From the NCBI GenBank assembly GCA_964348085.1, contig CAYGBI010000008.1:8803-72802 (forward strand): a stretch of 64,000 bases of DNA, read 5' to 3'. The stretch's first letter is position 1. Every line of letters starts with the position of its first letter. Shown piece by piece: positions 8,675-16,868 of the stretch. The DNA is from VXYL01 sp964348085. Its GTDB lineage: Bacteria > Pseudomonadota > Gammaproteobacteria > Pseudomonadales > Azotimanducaceae. The notes beneath the pieces are model-generated. The model made no database searches, was not told the DNA's origin, and saw only the letters and a list, made by a program, of their open reading frames with translations. Position numbers and translations under genes: made by a program.

Positions 8675-9472
8675 ATGCGTAAGTTCGCCCTCGCTGTCGT
8701 CGCAACCGCCACCGCGGCGCTCGCCGACGAGCACCCGTCGCCCAAGGACCTCACCGAGTTCGTGCCTACGCGAATCGAGTATTCCAGCGTTGGCGGGTAT
8801 GGCGAGGCCTATTACGCGTACGAGGGCCGCATCTGGGAGCGTTGGGAGACCGACTTCCCACAGGCCGAGCAGAACTTCGCCAAGCGCCTGACCGAACTTA
8901 CGGCAGTGGTGGCGAGCCGCCAGCCGGCGCGGCGGAAGCTCACCTCGCCGGAGCTCGGGGATTCGCCGTTCATCTTCATGTCGGATGTGGGTTATATGCG
9001 CCTGTCGCCGCGCGAGACCGCGGCGTTGCGGACGTACTTGGAAAACGGCGGCTTCCTTTGGGTGGACGACTTCTGGGGCGACGCCGAGTGGGCCAGCTTC
9101 GAGCGCGCTATGGACGGCGTGCTGCCCGGGCGCCGATGGCGGACGCTGCCGATCGACCATCCCATCTTCCACACCGTGTTCGATATCGCCGAGATGCCGC
9201 AGATTCCGGCGCGGGACTTCGCGGTTCGCTTTGGCGGCTTCTCCACCGCCGAGCCGCCCGGCATGCACCGCTTCCCCACCGGCTCGCTGGCGACGCCGTC
9301 CATTCGTGCGTATGCGGACGACGACGGGCAGCTCATGGCGATCGCCACCCATAACACGGACATCGGCGACGGCTGGGAGCGCGAATCCTATGGCGAGTGG
9401 TACTTCGAGCGCTTCTCCACCAAGTCCTACCGACTCGGCATAAACATCGTCGTCTACGCGCTCACCCACTAA
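8675..9472 (+). CDS. DUF4159 domain-containing periplasmic protein
   Basis: A 265-aa DUF4159 protein with an N-terminal signal peptide (cleavage near ALA-DE, residues 17-18). The body keeps the glutamine-amidotransferase-like fold features typical of this domain: FIFMSDVGYMRLS, a YLENGGFLWVDDFWG turn and PIDHPIFH. Proteins of this family recur beside MoxR ATPases, DUF58 and BatA/VWA membrane proteins, exactly the context here. Role unknown; probably an extracytoplasmic component of the MoxR/VWA complex. First member of the tightly spaced cluster running to 22138. Confidence 0.8.
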   Translation: MRKFALAVVATATAALADEHPSPKDLTEFVPTRIEYSSVGGYGEAYYAYEGRIWERWETDFPQAEQNFAKRLTELTAVVASRQPARRKLTSPELGDSPFIFMSDVGYMRLSPRETAALRTYLENGGFLWVDDFWGDAEWASFERAMDGVLPGRRWRTLPIDHPIFHTVFDIAEMPQIPARDFAVRFGGFSTAEPPGMHRFPTGSLATPSIRAYADDDGQLMAIATHNTDIGDGWERESYGEWYFERFSTKSYRLGINIVVYALTH

Positions 9473-9489
9473 TCCGCGACGCCCGCGAC

Positions 9490-11766
9490 GTGTGGTTCGA
9501 ATGGTTGTTCAAGTATCCGCGCGAGGTCTACGAGCGGGGCGAGTTGGCGTTCGCCGCCCCGCTCAGCGCGTGGTGGTGGCTGGCGGCGGCCTTGTTGCTT
9601 GCCCTCGGATTCGTCTTCGCCCGGCGTTTGCGGGGTGTCGCCATTCCCCGCCGCGCGGTGATTCACACCCTGCAACTCGCCGCCTTAGCACTCGTGCTCG
9701 CGCTCGTCGCGCAGCCGATCCTCGAAGTCGCGCGGCTTAAGGACGCCGTCAACACCGTCGCCGTACTCTTGGACACTTCCGCGAGCATGGCGTTGCCGGC
9801 CGACGCCAACGGCGCCGGTCAAACGCGGCTCGATGTCGCCAAACGGCTGATCGAATCCGAGGTCGCCGTAGCGACCGGCGACGCACGGATGGCGCTGTTT
9901 CGATTCGACGGCCGCCTCGAACGACTGCCGGAGACGCTCCCGTCCGACGCACCGCTCGCGACGGGAGAACGGTCGCGCTTGGTCGATTCGCTCACCGACC
10001 TCGTAACCAACCAGCACTCGGGCGCTCTGGCCGCCGTCGTCGTGCTCACCGACGGCGCTCAGAACGGCGGCGACGCCGTGGCGCTCGACGACTTGGCGGC
10101 CGCCGGCGTGCCCGTCCATACCGTGGGCATCGGCGCGGCGGCGATGGCCGGGGACGTGGAGTTGACGCAGCTTTCGCTGCCGCGCCGGGCGGCGCCGGAC
10201 ACGCAAGTCACGGCACGGCTCGTGGTCCGCCACAGCGACGGCGGCGAAGTGCGCGCGCGAGTGCTCGACGGCGAATCGGTGCTCGCCGTCAAGACCCTCG
10301 ACTTGGACCGCACGACGCCCGTCGTCACTGTGGACATCCCGTTCCCCAGCGGCACGGCGGGGTTGAAGGACCTCACCGTGGAACTGGCCGATGCGCGCAA
10401 CGATCCGCTGCCCGGCAACAACGCGCGCTCCGGGCTGCTCGAAGTCACCCGGGACAAGCACCGCGTGCTCTACTTGGAAGGGGAACCGCGTTGGGAGTTC
10501 AAGTTCATCCGCCGGGCGCTCGCCGAAGACGACGACATCGCCTTGGTCACTTGGCTACGCACCACGCCGCGCAAGACCTACCGCCAAGGCGTCGCCAACG
10601 CGAACGAACTCGCAGACGGCTTTCCCGCCACCCGAGAAGCGTTGTACGCGTTCGATCTCATCGTTCTCGGCAGCCTGCCGGCGACGGCATTCGGCGATGC
10701 CGAGCACGGCCTGCTCCAAGACTTTGTCGCCGAACGCGGCGGCAGCCTATTGGCGCTGGCGGGACGCAATGCCTTGGCGGCAGGCGGCTGGGACGTGAAA
10801 CCCTTGGCGCGCGCCCTGCCGGTGACGCTCCGCCGCGCCGCCGCCGACGCGCCGCCCGCCTACGCAATGCGCGAATACGGCGTGACGGCTACCGAAGAAG
10901 GACTGGCCACCGCGCTGACCAATATCGGCGCCGACCGGCAAGCCAGTTGGGCGACCTTACCGATGCTCGCCGACTACCATCGGGTCGGCGAAGTGAAGCC
11001 GGGCGCCACCACCTACTTGGAGGCGCTCGGCGCGTCGAGCCCGGGGCGCGGCTCCCTAGCCGAGAGGGACGGCGGCAGATCGCCGCTCTTGATTGCGCAA
11101 CCCTTCGGCTTCGGACACACCGCGGTACTGGCCACGGCCTCCACTTGGCGTTGGCGCATGCGCACGCCGCCCGAGGACACCCGCCATTCGCTATTCTGGC
11201 GACAATTGGTTCGCCACCTCGCGAGCGCCGCGCAACCGCGTCAGCATTTCGTCGTCGATAGCGACGGCGATGCGCTCGCCATACGCTTGTCGTTGCGCGA
11301 CGCGCAGTACCAGCCGATTACCGATGTCGAGGCGAGCGCGCTCGTCACGCCGCCGAACGGCGAGGGGTTCGCAACCCCGTTGCGACGGCTCGACGACGGT
11401 GCTTACGCCGCCACGCTGGCCGCGGACGCACCGGGCATCTACCGCTTGGATGCCATGGCGGAAGCGCCCGGCAAGCTGGGCACGATGGCGCCTACCACGC
11501 GCTTCGCACGCGTTGGCACGCCGGGGCTCGAGCACTTCGACGCCGGACTCAACGAGGCGCTGTTGTCGCGCATCGCCGCGGCCACCGGCGGCGGCACATG
11601 GCGCCCGGATGCCCTAGGGGGCTTGGCGAGCGCCATCGCCTTCGGCGATGCGGGCATTCGCGAGCGCGAGGCATTGCCGCTATGGAACGCGCCATTCTTG
11701 TTTGTGTTAGTGGTGTTGTTGAAATGCGCCGAATGGTCTCTACGCCGGTACTGGGGCGCCATCTAA
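9490..11766 (+). CDS. Membrane-anchored VWA/glutamine-amidotransferase-like protein (BatA-type cluster)
   Basis: A 758-aa membrane protein. Two N-terminal membrane helices (about 27-47 and 58-78) precede a von Willebrand A domain whose metal site reads DTSAS at 95-99; a central region with YLEGEPRWEFKFIRRAL and a loop-rich domain resembles the inactive amidotransferase-like domain seen in this family, and a C-terminal helix (about 733-750) ends the protein. The GTG at 9490 is the in-frame start closest after the DUF4159 stop (17 bases); it lacks a clear ribosome site and is probably translationally coupled. The start at 9397 would overlap DUF4159 by 76 bases. Likely scaffolds the MoxR-dependent complex at the membrane. 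Confidence 0.8.
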   Translation: MWFEWLFKYPREVYERGELAFAAPLSAWWWLAAALLLALGFVFARRLRGVAIPRRAVIHTLQLAALALVLALVAQPILEVARLKDAVNTVAVLLDTSASMALPADANGAGQTRLDVAKRLIESEVAVATGDARMALFRFDGRLERLPETLPSDAPLATGERSRLVDSLTDLVTNQHSGALAAVVVLTDGAQNGGDAVALDDLAAAGVPVHTVGIGAAAMAGDVELTQLSLPRRAAPDTQVTARLVVRHSDGGEVRARVLDGESVLAVKTLDLDRTTPVVTVDIPFPSGTAGLKDLTVELADARNDPLPGNNARSGLLEVTRDKHRVLYLEGEPRWEFKFIRRALAEDDDIALVTWLRTTPRKTYRQGVANANELADGFPATREALYAFDLIVLGSLPATAFGDAEHGLLQDFVAERGGSLLALAGRNALAAGGWDVKPLARALPVTLRRAAADAPPAYAMREYGVTATEEGLATALTNIGADRQASWATLPMLADYHRVGEVKPGATTYLEALGASSPGRGSLAERDGGRSPLLIAQPFGFGHTAVLATASTWRWRMRTPPEDTRHSLFWRQLVRHLASAAQPRQHFVVDSDGDALAIRLSLRDAQYQPITDVEASALVTPPNGEGFATPLRRLDDGAYAATLAADAPGIYRLDAMAEAPGKLGTMAPTTRFARVGTPGLEHFDAGLNEALLSRIAAATGGGTWRPDALGGLASAIAFGDAGIREREALPLWNAPFLFVLVVLLKCAEWSLRRYWGAI

Positions 11767-12653
11767 TCGCCGGCCTCGTCGCCTGCGCGCCGACCGTCGG
11801 CGCGACGACCCATATGCTGATCGCGGTCGGCTTGGGCGGCGAACCCGAATACGAGGCGGCGTTCGCCGAACAAGGCAGCCAAGCGGCGGCGCGCGCGACC
11901 GCCACCGGCGCACAGGTCGCCTTGCTTACCGGCCCAGCCGCACGTCGCGAGGGCATCCGCGACGCCGTTGCCGGAATCATGGCTGCCGCCGAGGCTGGCG
12001 ACGCCGTAGTCGTCCACCTTATCGGCCACGGCAGCTACGACGACGAGCACTATCGATTCAACGTTCCCGGGCCGGACCCCACCGCAGCCGAACTCGCCGA
12101 GTGGCTGCGGCCATCGACCGCCGCGCGCTTGGCGATCTTGGCCACCAGCGCCAGTGGCGCCGCGGTCGAGCCGTTGCAGGCCGCCGGCGCCGCCGTTGTC
12201 GCCGCCACCCGGGACGGGGGGGAAAAGAACGCCGTCGTGTTCGGTCGGTTCTGGACCGAGGCGCTTGCCGATCCCGGCGCGGATACCAACAAAGACGGTC
12301 GAATCGCCGCCGACGAGGCGTTTCGGTTCGCGGCGCGGGCCGTTGCCGACTACTACGAGCGCCTCGGCCGCATCGCCACCGAGCATCCACGCCTCGAAGG
12401 ATCGGCCACGGCCTACATCCTCGCCGCACTCGAACGCGTCGATCCGGACATCCCCTCGGCGTTCGCCCATCTCGTCGCGCAAGCGGACGCATTGAGCCGC
12501 GAAGTCGAGGCGCTGAAAGCCGAGAAGGCCGAACTGTCCGAGGACGACTACTTCTCCCGCCTGCAGGAATTGCTGCTGCGACTCGCCCATGTCGAGCGGC
12601 AACTGAGCCAAGCCAGAAGCGCACCTTCCAACACGACCGACCCCAAGCCGTGA
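11724..12653 (+). CDS. Caspase-like/C13-type protein lacking the catalytic cysteine
   Basis: A 309-aa protein with a signal-like N-terminus (1-27) followed by a caspase-type fold. VVVHLIGHGSY (H98, H102) matches the histidine block of clan CD peptidases. In the block that normally carries the nucleophile the sequence is ILATSASGAAVEP: the expected Cys position is A143, flanked by S142 and S144. It is followed by AATRDGGEKNAV and an acidic segment ADTNKDGRIAADEAF resembling an EF-hand-like loop. The C-terminus is a predicted coiled coil (LSREVEALKAEKAEL). It starts within the previous gene (43-base overlap) and ends with a GTGA overlap into the next, so it belongs to the operon. Probably a non-peptidase relative; a serine nucleophile is possible but unproven. 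Confidence 0.65.
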   Translation: MRRMVSTPVLGRHLIAGLVACAPTVGATTHMLIAVGLGGEPEYEAAFAEQGSQAAARATATGAQVALLTGPAARREGIRDAVAGIMAAAEAGDAVVVHLIGHGSYDDEHYRFNVPGPDPTAAELAEWLRPSTAARLAILATSASGAAVEPLQAAGAAVVAATRDGGEKNAVVFGRFWTEALADPGADTNKDGRIAADEAFRFAARAVADYYERLGRIATEHPRLEGSATAYILAALERVDPDIPSAFAHLVAQADALSREVEALKAEKAELSEDDYFSRLQELLLRLAHVERQLSQARSAPSNTTDPKP

Positions 12654-14848
12654 CCCGCGCCTTCGCTTGCCTCGCTTCGTTGCTGCTCACGGCACCGGTG
12701 TTGGCCGCTCTCCAAGACTGCCGGCAACTCGCAACCCACGACCGCAGCGCCGCCGATGCCTGTTACCGGCAACTGCTTACCGAGGCGTCGTTCGCGGTGC
12801 GCGCCGAAGCCGCTTGGGCGCTCGACGACATTCCCACCGCCGACGCCGCGTTCGGCAGGGCGATCCGCGACGCTCCCGACGACGCCCACCTGCGCACTCG
12901 GTGGGGCGAGTTGTACCGCGCCGTGCATAAGGACGCGCAAGCGGAAGCGTTGTTCCAAGAAGCCCTCGCCATCGACCCCGGCCACAGCGCCGCCAAACTC
13001 GGCTTGGCCAAGCTCGCGCTCGGCCGATTCGACAGTCGCGCCGAAGAACTCGCCAACGAAGTGCTTGCCCAAGAACCGGCGAACGCCGAAGCGCGAGTAC
13101 TGCTCGCACGTCTCGCCTTGGAGGTGGGCGATGCCGAGCGGGCACGACAGGAGTTGCGCGAGCCCCTCGAAACAGAGGACCTCGACGCCCGGTTGGCGGC
13201 GATGGCGCTCGCCGCCGCGATCGACCATCTGGCGGATGTCGTGCCCAGCCCGTGGGAAAGCCGCGCCTTGGCGCTTGACGAAGGGTACGGCGAGTTGTTC
13301 GAGACCATCGCCCACTTTTACATCATCACCCGCCGTTACCGCGAAGCCATCGCGCAACTCGAGCGCGCGGTCGCCGTGGACCCTAAGCTGTGGCGAGCGC
13401 ATGGCACGCTGGGCATGAATCTCCTGCGCGTCAACCGCTTCGCGGACGCCCGCGCCGCGTTGACCCGCGCCCACAACGGCTCGCCGCACAGACCCGAAGT
13501 GGCGTTCACTTTGACGCTGCTCGACAGCATGGCGGACTGGGATACGCTCGCCGAGGAGGGCTTGGTGCTACGCACCCACCCGGACGAGGCGGCGGCGCTC
13601 GCGCCTTATGTCCGCCGCTTGGTGGCAGACGCCGTGAGCACGTTCAGCGACCGCTACGCCTTCGTGCCGGACGCGCCCGTGGTGATCGAGCTGTATCCGC
13701 ACCACGACGACTTCGCTGTGCGCACCTCGGGGCTACCCGGCATCGGCATTCTCGGCGCGACCTTCGGCGAAGTGGTGGTCATGGACAGCCCGTCCGCCCG
13801 CGGCATCGACGAAGGATTCGACTGGGCCAGCGTGCTGTGGCACGAAGTCGCGCATGTGATCACGCTAGGCGCGACGAACAACCGCGTCTCGCGTTGGTTC
13901 AGCGAGGGCGTCTCCGTGCTCGAAGAGTGGCAGACCGGACCGAGCCGGTTCCAAGACGAAGCGCTCGACGGTCGCCCCGCCGCGCCGTTGGCCGTGGTCG
14001 AGGCGTTCCAGCGCGGCGACTTGCTGCCGGTCGCGAGCTTGGACGAGGGTTTCATCCGTCCCCGCTACCAAGGGCAGGTTGGCGTCTCCTATGCGCAGGC
14101 GGGGCTGCTTTGCGAGTTCATCGCCGCCACTTACGGCCGCGACGCTTTGGCCGCCATGCTCGCCGCCTATCGCCAAGGCGACGATACCCCCGCGGCCGTC
14201 CATGCGGCGCTTGAAATCGAGCCCGCCTCGCTGGACACCGCGTTTGCGAACCACCTCGAGCAGCGTTTCGCGCACATCGACGTCGGCGCCTTTCGCAGCG
14301 CCCTCGCTCAAGCACGGGATGCGCAACTGACGGAAAACTGGACGGCCGCGGCCCAAGCCGCAACGGCCGCCGTTGCCGCCTACCCTCACGTGGTCGGGCA
14401 GCTAAGCCCATACCCGATTCTCGCGCAGGCCGAAGATCAACTCGGCGACCGAGCCGCCGCGATCGATACCTTGGTCGTGTACTGGCGAGCCGGCGGGCGC
14501 GCCACCCCGGCGTTGGCGAAACTCGCCGCTTGGCTGGAGGAGGCAGATCGCGACGAAGCCCTTGCCGTCCGTCGCTCGCTCGCGCTCGTCGCGCCTTTGC
14601 ATCGCGACTATCGAGCGCAACTCGGCGACGTCCTACTGCGTGAAGGGCAAGGGGCCGAGGCGCTCGTTGAATACCGCGCCTATGCGTCCTTGCAGCCGCA
14701 CGACGCGGCAATGGCCCACTACCGCCTCGCTAGCGCCTATCACGCCGTGGGAGAGACCCATGCCGCTCGCCGTCATGTGTTGAAGGCGCTGGAAATCGCG
14801 CCCCGCTTCGGCGACGCGCTCGCGTTGCTGCTCGAAATCAACCAATAA
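12650..14848 (+). CDS. TPR-repeat protein with gluzincin (HExxH) peptidase domain
   Basis: A 732-aa exported protein (signal peptide, cleavage near VLA-ALQ). TPR-like helical repeats fill about 50-320 and again 560-732. Between them is a peptidase-MA-like domain with the zinc motif HEVAH at 398-402 and a downstream E419 in WFSEGVSVLEEW, the expected gluzincin third ligand. All catalytic residues are therefore present. The GTG start overlaps the previous stop (GTGA), indicating coupled translation. In the MoxR cluster it follows a caspase-like protein with a lost nucleophile, so this may be the only active protease of the set. Confidence 0.82.
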   Translation: MTRAFACLASLLLTAPVLAALQDCRQLATHDRSAADACYRQLLTEASFAVRAEAAWALDDIPTADAAFGRAIRDAPDDAHLRTRWGELYRAVHKDAQAEALFQEALAIDPGHSAAKLGLAKLALGRFDSRAEELANEVLAQEPANAEARVLLARLALEVGDAERARQELREPLETEDLDARLAAMALAAAIDHLADVVPSPWESRALALDEGYGELFETIAHFYIITRRYREAIAQLERAVAVDPKLWRAHGTLGMNLLRVNRFADARAALTRAHNGSPHRPEVAFTLTLLDSMADWDTLAEEGLVLRTHPDEAAALAPYVRRLVADAVSTFSDRYAFVPDAPVVIELYPHHDDFAVRTSGLPGIGILGATFGEVVVMDSPSARGIDEGFDWASVLWHEVAHVITLGATNNRVSRWFSEGVSVLEEWQTGPSRFQDEALDGRPAAPLAVVEAFQRGDLLPVASLDEGFIRPRYQGQVGVSYAQAGLLCEFIAATYGRDALAAMLAAYRQGDDTPAAVHAALEIEPASLDTAFANHLEQRFAHIDVGAFRSALAQARDAQLTENWTAAAQAATAAVAAYPHVVGQLSPYPILAQAEDQLGDRAAAIDTLVVYWRAGGRATPALAKLAAWLEEADRDEALAVRRSLALVAPLHRDYRAQLGDVLLREGQGAEALVEYRAYASLQPHDAAMAHYRLASAYHAVGETHAARRHVLKALEIAPRFGDALALLLEINQ

Positions 14849-14898
14849 GCAACGCCGAGCAAAGACGTATGATGATCGCCGCCGCCGAAGGATCGACC

Positions 14899-15915
14899 AT
14901 GAGCGACCTCGCCAACGCATCCACAGCCGAACTCGACGCACTCGTCGCGGACTTCCATGCGACGATGACGGCCATCAAAGCCGCGCTCGGGCGCATCGTA
15001 GTCGGCCAAGAGTCGATCATCGACGAGCTGTTGATCTCCGTGCTGATCGGCGGCCACTGCCTGATCACGGGCCTGCCCGGCACCGCCAAGACGCTGATGG
15101 TGCGAACCTTGGCGCAAGCGCTCGGGCTGGACTTCAAACGCATTCAATTTACGCCGGACTTGATGCCAACCGACGTCACCGGCACCGACATCTTGGACGA
15201 AGACCCCGCCTCCGGTGCTCGTCGCTGGCGTTTCGAGCAGGGCCCGGTGTTCACCCAAGTGCTGCTCGCCGACGAGATCAACCGCACGCCGCCGAAGACG
15301 CAGTCCGCCCTGTTGGAGGCGATGCAGGAGTTTCGCGTCACCGCCCGCGGCAAGACCTATCCGTTGCGACCGCCCTTCGTGGTGTTGGCGACGCAGAACC
15401 CCATCGAATTGGAAGGCACCTATCCGCTGCCCGAGGCGCAGCTCGACCGGTTCGTTTTCAACGTCGTGCTCGACTATCTCAGCGCCGAGCAAGAGACTGC
15501 GGTGGTGGATCGCAACGTGCTTGGCATCGTACTCGAGGAAACCGAGGCGCGCACCGATGCCGACGCCATCCTCGCCTTTCAGCGGTTGGTGCGCGAAGTG
15601 CCGGTGGCTGACGCCGTGACCCGCTACGCCGTGAAACTGGTGCGCGCCAGCCGCCCCGACGCCGCCGAAGCGCCGGCGATGGCGCGCAAGTACTTGCGCT
15701 ACGGTGCCAGCGTGCGCGCCGCGATCTGCCTTTGCCTAGGCGCGAGAGCGAGGGCGCTCTTGGCCGGCCGCTACCATGTCGGCGCCGACGACATCCGCGC
15801 GCTCGCCGCTCCCGTGCTGCGGCACCGCTTGCAGGGCAACTATTTGGCGGCCGCGGACGACGTCTCCGTGGACGACGTGATCGTCGATCTCGGCGAGCAG
15901 GTCGCGCCCGACTGA
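14899..15915 (+). CDS. MoxR-family AAA+ ATPase
   Basis: A 338-aa MoxR ATPase, a chaperone-like AAA+ protein that works with VWA-domain partners to mature or insert metal cofactors or remodel membrane complexes. Walker A GLPGTAKT is at 58-65, Walker B LLADEIN near 122-127, and the sensor region VLATQNPIELEGTYPLPEAQLDRF follows in separate parts. The ATG at 14899 has AAGGA at 14888-14892; the start at 14869 lacks this. It sits immediately upstream of DUF58, the canonical pair. Confidence 0.95.
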   Translation: MSDLANASTAELDALVADFHATMTAIKAALGRIVVGQESIIDELLISVLIGGHCLITGLPGTAKTLMVRTLAQALGLDFKRIQFTPDLMPTDVTGTDILDEDPASGARRWRFEQGPVFTQVLLADEINRTPPKTQSALLEAMQEFRVTARGKTYPLRPPFVVLATQNPIELEGTYPLPEAQLDRFVFNVVLDYLSAEQETAVVDRNVLGIVLEETEARTDADAILAFQRLVREVPVADAVTRYAVKLVRASRPDAAEAPAMARKYLRYGASVRAAICLCLGARARALLAGRYHVGADDIRALAAPVLRHRLQGNYLAAADDVSVDDVIVDLGEQVAPD

Positions 15916-15932
15916 CCGCAGCGGAGCGCACC

Positions 15933-16847
15933 GTGACGGCCGCTACGAGACCCCGCGTTCATGCCCGCATGGTGCCGCCAGCGGTGCTCGCTCGTCTCGG
16001 CGGATTGGATCTGGTCGCCAAGGCGGTGGTGGACGGCGCGCTGCACGGCGCCCACCGCAGCGACCGCCCGGGGTTCAGTCAAGAGTTCGCGGCCTATCGC
16101 GACTACGTACCCGGCGACGACCTGCGGTTTGTGGACTGGAACGCCTACGCCCGCAACGACCGTCTGTTTCTCAAGCTGTTCGAAGGCGAGACCAACACCC
16201 GCCTTTGGGTGTTGGTGGATGTCAGCGCCTCGATGGGCGTCGGCGACGAACCCAACAAACTGCGCTACGCTGCTTGGTTGGCGGCAGCGCTGATGCACGT
16301 GGCCGGCCGCCAGCACGACGGCGCCGGTCTGCTGACGTTCAACGACGAAGTGCGCACCTCGCTGGCGCCGCGTCCGGGCGAAGCGCACCGGCAAACGCTC
16401 TTTCATCGGCTAGACACGATGACCGCCGAGGGCGGCTCGAACTGGCACCGCGCGTTCACCGAGGCGGCCCGCCGCGGCGGCAAACGCGGCATCATCGCCG
16501 CTATTTCGGACTTCTACTGCCAACCCGAGGACTTCGGCCAAGCGCTGCGTCTGCTCGGCGCCGGCGGTCACGATGTCATCATCTTCCACCTGTTGAGCGC
16601 CGAAGAGCGCACGCCGCGGTTGCGTACCCGGGGCGGGGTGACGCTGCGCGACGCGGAAACCGGGCGCCTCATGGAGGTGGACCCCGGCGAAGTGCGCACC
16701 GCCTATCCCGGCCGCCTCGACGCGCATGAAGCGGCGCTGCGCCGGGAAGCGCACGCGGTTGGCGCGGACTATGTGCGCATGAGCACGGACGAGCCGTTGG
16801 ACCGAGCGCTCGGCCAATACCTGCGCTTTCGTCGGCGGCGCCCGTAG
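15933..16847 (+). CDS. DUF58 domain-containing protein
   Basis: A 304-aa DUF58 protein, the standard partner of MoxR. The family signature YVPGDDLRFVDWNAYARND is at about 58-76, followed by a VWA-type metal motif DVSAS at 96-100. No membrane helix is seen. The GTG at 15933 is preceded by GCGGAG (15921-15926); 17 bases separate it from the moxR stop. Confidence 0.9.
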   Translation: MTAATRPRVHARMVPPAVLARLGGLDLVAKAVVDGALHGAHRSDRPGFSQEFAAYRDYVPGDDLRFVDWNAYARNDRLFLKLFEGETNTRLWVLVDVSASMGVGDEPNKLRYAAWLAAALMHVAGRQHDGAGLLTFNDEVRTSLAPRPGEAHRQTLFHRLDTMTAEGGSNWHRAFTEAARRGGKRGIIAAISDFYCQPEDFGQALRLLGAGGHDVIIFHLLSAEERTPRLRTRGGVTLRDAETGRLMEVDPGEVRTAYPGRLDAHEAALRREAHAVGADYVRMSTDEPLDRALGQYLRFRRRRP

Positions 16848-16868
16848 CCGGCCCGAACGGGAAAGCAG

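Noticed and set aside
8180..9469. 429-aa minus-strand open frame
   Set aside because: Antisense to the enolase-family and DUF4159 genes; no recognisable domain or ribosome site.
12101..12649. N-terminal extension of the TPR-peptidase frame to 12101
   Set aside because: Overlaps the caspase-like gene out of frame; the GTG at 12650 gives a proper signal peptide and a four-base overlap.
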